DNA from: Venturia oleaginea
Lineage: Eukaryota > Ascomycota > Dothideomycetes > Venturiales > Venturiaceae
Reading direction: 5' to 3'
Length of the DNA stretch: 64,000 nt
Assembly (NCBI GenBank): GCA_013176395.1
Contig: JABMLP010000010.1
Span: 682,001 to 746,000 of the forward strand
Under the pieces are notes generated by a model. That model was not told the origin of the DNA and did no database searches. It saw only the letters and a list, made by a program, of their open reading frames with translations. Each line of letters starts with the position of its first letter. Position 1 is the stretch's first letter. Shown piece after piece: positions 10,676-21,790 of the stretch. Both the position numbers and the translations under genes were made by a program.

Positions 10676-13430
10676 TTAAGCCTTCAAACTTTGCAACAAC
10701 CCAGTGTCGCCTTGGCATTCCACACGTCTGAACAACTTTCCAGCATCCAAACCTTTCTCCGCCCTATCATACGCTTCGTCACTCCGGTCAATCAATATCT
10801 TCAAGTCCTGCTCCCTTAAAATGCCCTTCTGTCCTTCGCCGAGATCGAATTCTTCACCATCCGCTCGTCTCAACAGTCGTTGCAACTCTTCCACCCCCTC
10901 TTTATCTTCCTGTTTCTTTTTGCCCTCCTCACGAAGTCCTCCTTTGCGGATGACCAGCTTTTCCAGTCGTCTCTTCCCCTCGGCGGTTTCCAACAGTGTT
11001 TGCTCGACTGTTCCTCTTGTTGCAAGACGATAAACGATGACATTCTTCGTCTGACCAATTCTGTGTGCACGATCTTGAGCTTGCAAATCCTGCTGAGGAT
11101 TCCAGTCTGAATCAAACAGAATAACAGTGTCTGCCGCAACAAGATTGATACCTTGCCCACCAGCTCGTGTACTCAACAAGAACAGATTTGTGGCCTTCTT
11201 GATAGCCTTTCCGGTTGCTGGAGAATTAAATGCTTTGATCTGTGCGTGCCTGTCGGTCTGGGCCACTGAGCCATCAATACGACAGCAAGGCCAACCGCGC
11301 ATCTCGGCGTATTGAGCGAGAAGATCAAGTTGGGTTTTGAATTGTGAGAAAATGAGGACTTTGTGACCATCGTTGAACAGCGCAGGGAGCAGAGAGTCCA
11401 GCAATAACATCTTTCCTGACGTCGTGACAAGAGTCTCATCGGGCTCGCCCTCCTCGCCATCAGTGCCTTCAATTGTAAACGGATTGAAGAAGTTGTACGG
11501 CGAGTCGCAACAAAGCCGCAATTGCATGATCGGATTCTGCAATTTCTTCTGGCCAATCTGTCTCTTTACTAATGCCAGTGTCGCAGCATGGATTTGCTCC
11601 TGTTCTGCCTCAGAAGAGAGCTCTTCCTCTCCATCTGAGACATGATTTTCCAACTGAGCAAAATAATGCGAGTCACTGAGTTCTTCGTAGTTCCTCTTCT
11701 TCGCTCTTTTCCCACGCGCGTTATTGGCAGGTGTTGAGGCTCGACTCGTCTTTGTTCTTTTATTGGGCGTGCCAGCTCCGGACAGATTGCCAGATTTTCG
11801 TTTCAATGCGAGGTTGCTGCTTCGCACGCTGGTCGGTGTGGCGGAACCCCTCATACTCAACCGCTCTACAGCCTTCTCTTCCAAATATGATCGACTACTG
11901 CCCTCCAAGATGGCCTGGTACAGTTCTCGCTGCATTGTGGTTAAAGGTGCATACAGCACGTATTCCCGTTTCTTGGGCATCATTTTCTCCACATCAGCCT
12001 TGACCCTTCGGAGCAAGAATGGCTTCAGAATGGCATGCAATGAAGCGACCAATTTCTGCTGCCGTTCTTTGTTGAGAACCTGATGGTATCCTTGGGCATT
12101 TTTGAGCTCGGAGAAGTCAAACCATGACTCGAAGGCTTCCAATTTGTCGAAAATATCCGGCATTAGGAAATGTAGCAGTGACCAAAGCTCCGTGAGATTG
12201 TTCTGCAGGGGCGTGCCAGTAATGAGGAGTCGATTTGCGGATTGGTACGATTGAAGCTCTTGTATAAGTCGACAGTTCATGTTCTTGATACGATGGCCTT
12301 CATCAATGATGATGAATTTCCAACCAAAATTTGTCAAGAATTTGCGGTCATTCATACAGATTTCGTAGCTCGTCACCACGACAGGAAACTCAGCGGTTCC
12401 CGGGTGTTTGAGCTGCTTATTCCGTATGGTCTCGCGGTCTTGCTTGCTGCCATGATATAGAACCACTGGTATCGAAGGCGTCCATTTGTGGAATTCGTCA
12501 ACCCAATTGCTTGTCGTGCTAAGCGGCGCTGCGATGAGGAAAGGACCGTAACTCTTCTGCTCGCGAAGGAATGCCAGAAAAGATATGGTCTGGATTGTTT
12601 TCCCCAGTCCCATTTCGTCAGCCAGAATACCGTTCAGCCCGTTCTCGTACAACGACACCAGCCACTCGAGCCCTTCAAGCTGATACTTCCGCATCGTGCC
12701 TCCAGTGACCAAATCCGGCTGTCTGGCAGATCTCAATTCTTGGATTCCAACATCTGCTGCCTTGACCTCGTCTTCAGCTGCCTCTTGTAATGCCTCCGCA
12801 ACACTTTGTTTCCCAGCCTTTGCTTCCACGTCTTCTTTCTTCAGATATGTGGAGATTTTGCCCTGGCCACTCTTTGGCTCGCCCTTCTTCGGCCTGCCTC
12901 GACTCTTTCGCGTGGTTGTGGTGTTTTCTTCGGGTTCCGGAGCCACATTTCGAGAGGTCCTTCGTTGTGCAGTTTCTGCAACTTGTTCGGCCTTGTCTGC
13001 AACTTTCTCAGCTCGTTTCCGCCCTTTCTCGTCCTTGGCCACCTCCTTCTCTTCTTGTTTCTGCATCTGCGAGAGCATAATCGTGGAAAACAGCTGCGCT
13101 ATGATTAGCTATACACGCCTGTTTCGCTCAACTGCCATGATTGCCTACCTTGCTTTGATTCAACAGATACTCCAACGCCTTGAATTTCTTGTCCACATTA
13201 TCGCTGCCAGCTTCCAGGTCCTTCTTCCTTTCTTCTTCCATCGCCTTGTCCCTTTTCTCCTGTTCCTTCTGTGCCACGCGCGTCATTGCCTCTTCTTCGC
13301 GCTTCATCGCGTCCGAGATGTCCACATCCTTCATCGCGTCGTTGTCCGATGGTGGAGGCGACGAAGCAGGCGTTGTTTGCGCCGACAATACAGAAGCAGG
13401 CGTCATGTTTGAGGACACAGAAGAAGGCAT
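10676..13430 (-). CDS. SNF2-family chromatin remodeller, LSH/HELLS/DDM1 type (899 aa)
   Basis: Nuclear DNA-dependent ATPase. Two exons, 13430-13149 and 13093-10676, with a 55-base intron. The N-terminus is acidic/basic coiled coil, then comes an AT-hook-like KSRGRPKKGEP. Helicase motifs: I DEMGLGKT, II DEGHRIKN, III LLITGTPLQNN, IV SQFKTQLDLL, V STRAGGQGINL, VI QAQDRAHRIGQ. A Lys/Arg-rich insert separates the lobes. The DEGH box and the order of parts fit the LSH subfamily (yeast Irc5, Neurospora MUS-30), linked with genome stability. It is not ISWI: no HAND-SANT-SLIDE part follows lobe 2. A tandem ACGCG pair lies about 225 bases upstream. Confidence 0.93.
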
Positions 13431-13837
13431 TGCGAAGCTGAAATGCTGAAAATTTAGATGCTCAATATACCATCCAGGGGTGGCGGATGCTTCCTAGACT
13501 TTAGATGGATGTGATGATGAATAGCGTGCAATTCCACTTGTGAGGAAATCGCAATTGAGGTAGGGAATCGAACTTGGATATGTGCTAAACCAAGATAGCT
13601 GGGAGGAAAGCTGGAGTAGTGGAAAAGTTGATGATGACATCGAAGGCTCTTCGACGCGGACGCGGTTTGCAGCTCGGCGTTATCACGGGATTACAATCAA
13701 TCTGAAAGCAAACCATACTCCATTGCATTGATCATATCATCATATTTGACATGGCTTCGTAGGATATCTTCGTAGCAAAACTCCCAAATCCCATTTACTC
13801 AGTACAGTAGCAACAGCAAATCTTTCTTGAGAGCAAA
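13431..13837. other. Intergenic: promoter of the SNF2 gene and 3' end of the SPRY gene
   Basis: Both neighbours are on the minus strand. Apart from the tandem ACGCG motif, nothing stands out. Confidence 0.45.
13654..13664. promoter_or_regulatory. Tandem ACGCG motif (MCB-like)
   Basis: ACGCG at 13654-13658 and again at 13660-13664 (GACGCGGACGCGG), about 225-235 bases upstream of the SNF2 start. Paired ACGCG cores are the binding sites of the G1/S factor MBF in fungi. A cell-cycle role for the remodeller would fit, but chance is possible. Confidence 0.35.
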
Positions 13838-14857
13838 TCAAATCCCTTTAGGCCTGTACAGCCACTCACCAGATCTAAATCTCACCTCAACCTCCGTAGC
13901 TCCAAACACACCAATAGCAGGGAACAAATCGCAGCCTCCCTCTAGACCACCAACTCCCATGAGCTCAGCTTCGACATCTCTCTCCTCATACAGATCCCAA
14001 CTACCAACTTTCTTGCCCTCTCTCGTGAAGAAGACCTCGACATCGAGTTTCATCATGGTTTCTCCATAAGCTGGTGGCTTCGATGGAATTGAGAAGCTCA
14101 TCCCAATACCCACTGTTTCACCTACCTTGAAAGGCTTGGTGAATTCGAGACCGCCTTCGTTGTTATTGACATATCGATGGCCATCGTCGGAATGCACGCC
14201 TAGACTTCCACGTTGCCATCCAGGAAGACGGAAAGAAGGATAAGGCGGTGCGAAGAAGCCGATACCAACACCCACTTCTTCAATTCTCATGGGAGACGGT
14301 TGACGCTTGTGTTTCGAGAACAAACCAAGACCGTGCTTCTGAGGCGATTCACTGGTTTGCTCTCCCAGTCCAATGACCTTGACTTCGAAATAGACAGTCT
14401 TCATGCGTTCAGTGACAAGTGGCGAGTCGGCAAGCGCAGAGTAAATTGGTAGCTGCGTTTGCAGTAACGAATCCGTGGTTCCAGGTCTGCTCCTACATAT
14501 CCAACTTCCACTAGCAACACCGCTATTTGGAAAGACCTCGCCTGTGAACCCAGGTGGTGTCACAAAGGTTTGGTTCTGGGTGTGTATGGCATTGAGTTGA
14601 TCGTATGAAAGCTGACGAGCTTCCCAGAGCGGATAATTGGCACACCAAGAATCGGCTCGTTGCGCTTCATCAGCCGTTGCATTGGCACCCGGTGACAGAA
14701 GATGTCCCATAGCTGGCGGAGGTGGTAGCAATGAGTTGTCTGGAATCACGGTCCAGTCATGATAAGGAGGCGGAGCTTCTTCAGAGAATTTGCTTGGTGG
14801 CGGTCCTGAAGGTGCCTTATACTCAGGCGGAGGACCAGTTGGTGGTTGGAAGGACAT
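13838..14857 (-). CDS. SPRY-domain protein with PPxY-type motifs, 339 aa
   Basis: A single exon. The first 50 residues are Pro-rich with PPPEY (about 9-13) and PPPYHDW (29-35), the kind of motif that WW domains of Rsp5/Nedd4 ubiquitin ligases bind. A SPRY-like domain follows (about 105-335: SGSWICRS, VYFEVKVIGL, VGVGIGFFAP, GSLGVHSDDGHRYVNN, VGETVGIGM, LFPAIGVFGATEVEVRF). Yeast Ssh4/Ear1 combine SPRY and PPxY to direct membrane proteins to Rsp5, but they have a membrane helix, which is absent here. A ligase-adaptor role is therefore only a suggestion. Confidence 0.8.
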   Translation of the reverse strand: MSFQPPTGPPPEYKAPSGPPPSKFSEEAPPPYHDWTVIPDNSLLPPPPAMGHLLSPGANATADEAQRADSWCANYPLWEARQLSYDQLNAIHTQNQTFVTPPGFTGEVFPNSGVASGSWICRSRPGTTDSLLQTQLPIYSALADSPLVTERMKTVYFEVKVIGLGEQTSESPQKHGLGLFSKHKRQPSPMRIEEVGVGIGFFAPPYPSFRLPGWQRGSLGVHSDDGHRYVNNNEGGLEFTKPFKVGETVGIGMSFSIPSKPPAYGETMMKLDVEVFFTREGKKVGSWDLYEERDVEAELMGVGGLEGGCDLFPAIGVFGATEVEVRFRSGEWLYRPKGI

Positions 14858-15179
14858 GATTGTGAAGGCTGTTGTATCAGATGGATGCTCTTCGTTTCAA
14901 AGTGGATTGAAGTTATGAGGCTTAGCTCTCTTACCAAAGGTGCGCCTTCTTGCCAAGTTGAACTAACCGCTTGTAGTACTATCACGTGCTATTGGTAACA
15001 AGGCTTGCATCAGCCTTGCATTGCAAAGTTCTCCAGGGCGATATACATAGCTCAACAGAGGAGAGTTCGGTTGGAAGTGGCTATGAGAAGGTATGAAATG
15101 CCAGTTCTAGCATAATTGAAGGCATTAAACGCTCTTAGCAATTCCTGTCCATCTCGCTATGCTATCATCTTATCCTACA
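14858..15179. other. Intergenic between two minus-strand genes
   Basis: Promoter of the SPRY gene and 3' flank of the next gene. No clear motif beyond one CACGTG-like core (near 14985). Confidence 0.35.
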
Positions 15180-17002
15180 TCAAGTGCGCAGAGGTCCAAA
15201 TCCGACCTGGTCAAGAAAGCCTTCTTCAGCGTCCTCGTTAGAAAAGCCGATTTTGAGATATTTCATCTCGCTTGTGAGCGTATCCTTCGCGTCACGAAAC
15301 TCCACCACCAATTTTCCTGTTCCTCTTTCTTTCTTCGGGAATCGCAGACAATTCACATTGATTTCAACAACCTTCTGTTTTGCGACCTCGTTTTTGTTCC
15401 GGAAGAGCTTGATGGTCCTCAAGCCTAGCGCGTCGTCCTCCCAGACTTGAATTGTTGCGCAACCTCCTTCAGCGGCGTGGCCATGCGTACAAGCCGACTT
15501 GATGTTCTCCACGTCCAAAGATGCACACAACGTTTTATCCGCAATAGCTTGCATGAAGTCCCAGCAGTCATGTCTGCTCGAGAAAGAGTATTGAGGATGG
15601 TGTTCTGGGTGCGGCGCAAAGCAAACTACAAAGTTGGCCGACATCTCGCGGCGTCGAAACGTGCTTGCGACCTCAGCATTCACGAGAAACGGGCAGCTGT
15701 TGGTTCCCAGAGACGGTATCCATAAGTCGTCAAGCACATCTTGTCCGGAGGGTGTTCTGGAGGCGATGACGATGCCTGCGCCCTTGATTCGGTCAAGTCG
15801 TCGCACCTCGATGTGTTCGATTGGGAAAATTTGAAGCTGGGGCCCTTTGTGAAACCATAATTTTGTCGTTCCCTCTTCAAAGGTGCGGTCTTTGCTTGCA
15901 ACTGTGGATATTGAGCCTTGACGAGATGCCATCGATCGGAAGCTACCGGATGAAATGCTTGAGTATGAGCTGACCCCGACTGGACCTGGCTCATCTATAA
16001 TAGGCCGCATCGGCTGCTTTCCCTTCGCTTTCTGGTAGGCAGGTGCAAATTCTGCGTCAGGAAGGACGGGCAGCGAATTTCGAATATCATCGAAGACCCA
16101 AGGACTACTTTCGTCTAGATATGGAACCAAGCTTGGCGAGGGTGACGCTGAAGGTGTAAGATCTACATTTGGTGATGGAAAGGGGCGTGGCAAGAGTTCG
16201 GAAATCGCTGCAAGAGTATCTATGGATGCATCGAGCAGTCTTTGACGTTGCCTACTCGGCCTTTTTCTTTTGGATCCTGCCACGGTAGAACCGCTATATT
16301 GAGCAACGAAACGATCAAAAATGCGCTGTTCTTCAGTTTTGAGATGGTCAGGCACTCGCGTTGCTCTAAGCCTCCTGCTGCTGTTTGGTGTTGACGATCT
16401 AGAATCAAGACTGGATTCTGAAGAGGACAAGATTGGAGAAGGTGTCTGATGAGCAGCATGTTCAGCACTTGATCGAGCTCGAGGACTCCTATGTTGAGCG
16501 AGTGAGCGAGCTGGTCTACTAATTCTGATCTGATAGACACTGACGTTTGTAGGAGGGAGAAAAATTCTTGGCAATTTCGCTCTAGCCTCGCAAGGTGATC
16601 TCGAAAAGTCTCACATGTCGCATGGACATGTTCGTCGTCTCTTACAATCCAAGGTGTAGCATTTCGAATTTCACTCCGTGGACCAGATTGGTGCAGCTGG
16701 TATTGAGGGTCTAAGAACAACTCTAGATCCAACAATTTTGCACGGAAAAGGCTAAATGGCTTTCCTGAAAAGAACTCGCTACTTGCATCGATTTGAAGAT
16801 TTGTTTCGGCCAGTTGAGTGATGGAAAGAGCAAGGAGTTGGCGTGAATTTGCCAGGTGGGTGAACAATTCTTGGACTTCTTGTGGTACATCGAACAATTG
16901 GCGATATAACTTGTTAAGCTGGTCGATATCGGCTATCAAATCATGGAGTACGCGATCGACTCCCATCATGTTGTTGAGCCCCGATTCACAGTGTAGGGAC
17001 AA
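15180..17002 (-). CDS. Fungal-specific protein, 588 aa, function unknown
   Basis: Two exons, 17002-16545 and 16488-15180, joined over a 56-base intron (GTCAGT donor, CTCAAC branch, ATAG acceptor); the splice links a helical first part with the long second frame. The N-terminal 150 residues are helix-rich, as in fungal STAND/ankyrin-type regulators (DRVLHDLIADIDQLNKLYR). The middle is Ser/Pro-rich and low in complexity. The C-terminal half has a regular beta-like pattern that could be a PH-like module (TKLWFHKGPQLQIFPIE through GKLVVEFRDAKD). No catalytic motif or signal peptide is seen. Confidence 0.75.
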
Positions 17003-17934
17003 AGGGACTTTGAGAAGATATTATGACGCATTTTCGAGTTGCAAGACAATAAGAGGCTGAGGTGGACATAGGTAAAAGCCAAGATATGTAAAAAGATGGA
17101 GTACGGCTGGGAATTGGAAGAATCTGAAGTCGGTGATGAGGGCATTGAAGGCTGTGGACTGTGGAGGCTTAGGATGGACGACTGGTGCTGCAGAATCTAG
17201 GTAATAGGCCCATGGGGCCTCCAAATCGTCCAGGGGCCCGGAACGGTTACACGCCCAGCAGAGCCGAGCTGCAAATTAGAAAAAGCACGCACCAAATGGG
17301 TGGCCTAACGTGCTCCAAAGAGCCGCTATAAGTGGCTTCCGACCGGCCCACCCCCGCAGTCTTTCACATTTCCTTACGCATTATTATCACCCTCTCTACA
17401 CCAACCCTGACGATGTTTCCAGCCCCACGCACGCGAACCGGTCCTTCCTATCCGCCTGGTCGACTCTCGCGAGCAATCGAAAGAGGTTGCCAGGTTTTCT
17501 AGCTTGCATATGGTTCTGGCGGAACGTACTTGATCAAAAATCCGAAGGCGCAATATTCAGGAAGACATCGACAGATATTGGCCAATGGAATCCCGTTCGT
17601 CTGGCACAAACCCAGATTCGTGCCTTGAAACGATCGTCTTATCATTCGTGGCCGGTACGAGTGACAAGTATCTTTGGGCATCATTACATATCTATCCGAG
17701 CTCTCCTTGCTCTTCAGAGTACTGTCATCGTTCGTATCAGTGTACAAACCAGCTTCGATCCACATTGCTGTGAGATAATATTCCTTTTTCCCAGCTCGAA
17801 TGACCATCTCATCGATTCTTCTTGCGCCATACAGGAAGTTCCGCAATCCATGGTCTGACCATGTCAAGCAGTTCGAGTACCTGGTATTTCAGACTGTACT
17901 AAACAATACGAAGAGTTAAACTGACGACGGTAAG
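17003..17934. other. Intergenic: divergent upstream region
   Basis: Between the minus-strand gene and the MFS transporter. A 182-codon frame (17310-17858) and an antisense frame (17499-17867) are open but show no recognisable domain. A TATAA-like GCTATAAG lies near 17324. The first exon of the MFS gene probably lies between 17790 and 17887, but I could not fix it. Confidence 0.4.
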
Positions 17935-20046
17935 GACTGGGAGACTCAGCGGAACCTTGCCTATAGGCAGATAGATAAGGGGTAAGCCTTTACTGTCTTC
18001 TGCTTCCACTTATTCCAGGAAATACTGACGGTTGTCAGCGGCTTTGGTTTCTGGATCGTTTTCGTGGCCGGGGCTGGATTTCTGACTGATGCTTATGATG
18101 TGAGTACAGCGCGAATGCCTCTAAGACATGACTAATTACAAATAAAGATATTTGCTGTCAACACAGTGCTCCCAATGCTAGCAATCGTTTATTGGAAAGG
18201 AGAGATACCACAGAATGCTGAGGGTAACCACGCCATCATGTAACTATGAGTGGTCTTAGCTAATAAAATTTCACTAGTACTTATCAGCCTTTCACTTCTG
18301 GTCGGAACATTCTTTGGCCAGATCATTGTTGGAATATTGGCTGATCGATATGGCCGTAAAAGATTGTATGGCGTCGAACTTTTGGTTTTGACTATAGCAA
18401 CGGTGCTCATGAGTCTGAGTTCCAAAGGTGCTTTGGCATCAACTAATGGATTAGCCTGGATACTGAGCTGGCGCTTCATCATGGGGCTGGGTATTGGAGG
18501 CGACTACCCTTTATCTGCTGTCATTACGGCTGAGTACGTTGTCTCTAACACACGATCTCGTCTGGACTTTCAACATTCTGTCTGATATTTGGTGGCACTG
18601 ACAAAAGTGGTAGATTTGCTCCCCGGAAGCATCGGGATCGTATGGTCGCCACGGTATTCCTTATGCAGCCGATAGGAGCCCTTGTTGCCAGCGTCGTTGC
18701 CGTAGTCACAGTCGCGGCCCTCCGGAATTCACTCCCGCAAGGCTCTACCACTACAAACTGTCTCGGCGAGTGTCGAGAGACTGTCGATTACATGTGGCGA
18801 TGGATCGTTGGTTTAGGGGCTGTACCCCCTGCGTTTGCAATCCTCCTCCGCTGGTGGATTCCCGAGAGTCCTCGATACACGCTAGAAGTTGAAAAAGATC
18901 CAGCTACCGCGCAGCATGACGTGAACCTCTACTACAGGTCAATTGCAGACGTATTAGAATTGACGAATCGACCGGACGGTCCTAGCACGGCTGATACAGC
19001 ATTGTTTCCTGGCCCGACGCCAAGTACGCAAGCAACATTTACCTTTGGCGAGCCCGAGCCGATAGAAATGAAAGAGCTTACGTTGAGTGAGCCGGCCTTG
19101 ACTGTTACTCCCGTGACCTCACGCAAAACAGTGCGAAAGGAGTCTTGGTCCGAGTTCTGGACTGGCTTCTACTCTTTCATGATCAGGGAGGGCAACTGGA
19201 CGGACCTGGCAGGCACAAGTCTTGCATGGATGACACTAGATTTTGCCTTCTATTTCTTAGGGGTCAACAGCCCCAAAGTGCTCTCTAAGATCTGGAATGC
19301 TGTGAATGAGAAGGAATCGCTTCACCACATCTTGATGGAGCATGGCACTCGTGCTATGATCGCAGTATCCATCGGGGCTATCCTAGGAGGACTCCTGTTC
19401 ATTAAGTTAGCAGCCTTTCGATGGCATCTACAAGTCAGCGGATTCTGGATTCTGGCTGCTTCATTCGTTGCTGTCGGTGTTTCTTACGTTCTGCTTCTTC
19501 AGACAAGATATTTCGCCGCCGTGATCGTCCTATATTCCATCTGCAGCTTGTTCTTCAATTTTGGGCCGAATTCTTCAACGTTTGTGGTAAGCATGTCCAC
19601 CGAAAAAGACTTTGCGTCTCTAACGTGAGCAGATTGCTGCCGAAGTTTTTCCAACAAAGTACCGCTGCACGTGTCATGGCCTATCTGCCGCAGCCGGAAA
19701 ATTTGGTTCCATCATTGCACAACTTTTCCTGGCATACGCAAAGTTCGGCTCGCCTGGACACGGTGTAAATGACGTAAATTCCAATTGGTTAGGCTGGGTC
19801 TTGCTTGTGTAAGTAAAAGATAAAACGTGTTTCAGTTGTGCGAGAACTCAAGGCCCTGACGTGTGTTACAGGTTCGCAGCTTTCATGGTTTCTGGCGCCA
19901 TCATTACGAATCTTTGGGTTCCTAATCCATGCAATATCTGGAGACAGAGTCGAAGCCTTGAGGACCTTGGACTTGGAAAGGCAGCAAGGAAGCAAATGGA
20001 GAAGGACGAGCGAGATGCTTGGAATTCCTTGGTCCCTAGGTCCTGA
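17935..20046 (+). CDS. MFS transporter, phosphate:H+ symporter family (5' exon unresolved)
   Basis: Plasma-membrane carrier of the PHS family (Pho84-like; some members move glycerophosphodiesters). Exons that join in phase: 17935-17981, 18039-18099, 18148-18223, 18278-18533, 18614-19586, 19633-19808, 19872-20046, with introns of 46-80 bases. Features: TM1 with VAGAGFLTDAYD, the MFS loop motif GILADRYGRKR, the family signature GIGGDYPLSAVITAE, a long central loop after PESPRYTLE (about 100 residues), PSK-like C-terminal half (VFPTKYRCTCHGLSAAAGK) and a last helix before NLWVP. No ATG precedes DWETQRNLAYRQIDKG in frame, because a TAA stands upstream, so a further 5' exon is needed; a 51-base intron ending at 17934 is one option, starting from the ATG near 17797. 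Confidence 0.85.
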
Positions 20047-21790
20047 CGTGCTGTAATATGGTTCTTGTTTGAATTCCCGAAGAACACATTCTATGTTTGA
20101 TCTGGATGCCAGTTGGCATTCTCAACTCGGAGATCTATACACACCAACCTGCAGCTGGACTTCGTGTCCCGCGTCTCCATTTCATTAGCCCACAGCATTG
20201 TTAATGGATATAGTGAGCACGGCTACGATCTCATGGTAGGAGATCGGGAGAAGACCCACAGAATTTCTGCCCACGTGTTGGTCCGCCGGTATGAGGTGAA
20301 CGCGAAAGACTTCTTTTTCTCGCTCACATCATCCACGACGCTTTATGGACTCGCCTTGCCATCCCTCTCCATCAAATTCGGACAGCCATCCGTCCTATTG
20401 TCATGCAAGAACCTTCAACTTGTGTTCCATCCGTACGCAAGTTATGCCTGCTGGTAGCTTTCACGAGCGGGCGGGAGTTCGAGGCAGTGACCGACAAGGC
20501 TGAGTCACGTGAAGAGTTTAGGAGACAACGCCTTATTATTGCATATTTCACTTTGCCATTTATTTAGTCTACGATAGGATCACGCTCGGCCTACTTTGAG
20601 CTCAAATGTAACGGCAGTTTTAACACCAAAGTGCGGAAAAGCTCTAGTAGATAATGATTTTCGAAGATGTCCACAAGTTTCTCAATCTGTTGCGACCTTT
20701 ACCCAACCGGCCAGCGAACTGCTATTTGGGGCACGGGTCATCCGCTGCTCGTATTTGTCCGAGTGTGGACCGGACTCTTTGTATATTGGTTTAATTTGAA
20801 ACCATGACATCTGTCAATCATTTTTCCGCGTCAACACGTTTCTTCGGGCGCAGGGCTGACTTTTGACAGAAGTCTTAATTCTGTCATGCTGATGTTAAGA
20901 ATTTCAAGCGCAATAAGTAACTCATCCCCGCTGTGGGCAATGGAAGACAAAGAAGGTGGGAAGCGGGAAACTAATCTTGTTAAGTGCAAGAACAGCCGGC
21001 CCATCCTCAGGGAATCCAAGCGTGGATCGTGGACTATATCAAAGCTTGTCTGCAGCTCTATTCTTGGTCCATCTCGGAAATCCGGGGCGTTCGATTTCAA
21101 ACACGGCAGCATGGACCGCACAATCCGTGTCATGCGACAAGCACTGCCATCTTCTGGAAGCACGTTTCCAACCATCGATCGCGCCATAATTTATTGTGGA
21201 CATGGACGAATGAGCAGACTTCCACGCACAAATCTGGCCCGCAATTTACTGTGGTAAGTTAGGCATTAACCAGTTATACGCTTCCATGCAGCTTCCATGG
21301 AAGCAAATATCTCCATGCAATATATTCGGCACAATTTAGCCTGCCAGTTGTCGTCGAGGAAATACAGCGCATGTCTCTCGACCTGCCCATAAACACAAGT
21401 AACCCAGGTTCAGGTTTTGCACATTGATTGATCTCAAAGCTCACTACTGGACGGACTATTCGGCGAGCAGCCTTTTGTACGCATGAGCCCCATCCTTCCC
21501 AGCTAGATGCCGTCTTCAAGGTTCTCTATCGCTCACAGATGCACATGTAGATGAGAAGGCGTTTCACGGTTGTGCAAAATCATTTGCACTTTCAATCCCT
21601 GGCTATGCGGTGTTCTCTGTAGGGAGGGAAATAGACAGGCGTGGAGATAGATGCATGTAATCGGTTGCTTTGCGGTGTAACTGGATAAAGAGGTTTAATG
21701 AACGATTTGGCATCGTTCATATAATGTAGCTTTCGCCCACTGCTCCGTTCTAACATTCTTTATCCTACCTCTGAACAGGTAGATATCACA
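20047..21790. other. Intergenic, 1.7 kb, no gene supported
   Basis: Three overlapping plus-strand frames and one minus-strand frame are open for about 80-120 codons around 20830-21260, none with a recognisable domain or splice structure. A decayed gene there is possible. A pyrimidine/TATA-like region precedes the secreted protein gene. Confidence 0.4.

Noticed and set aside
13540..13640. A tRNA gene (sequence like a B box on the minus strand)
   Set aside because: No A box at proper distance and no cloverleaf could be drawn.
17310..17858. 182-codon frame as a gene
   Set aside because: No domain, no splice logic, and an equally open antisense frame. It probably contains the promoter or leader of the MFS gene.
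20831..21262. Cluster of overlapping frames of 77-123 codons
   Set aside because: Open in four frames at once, as random GC-balanced sequence can be; no family recognised.
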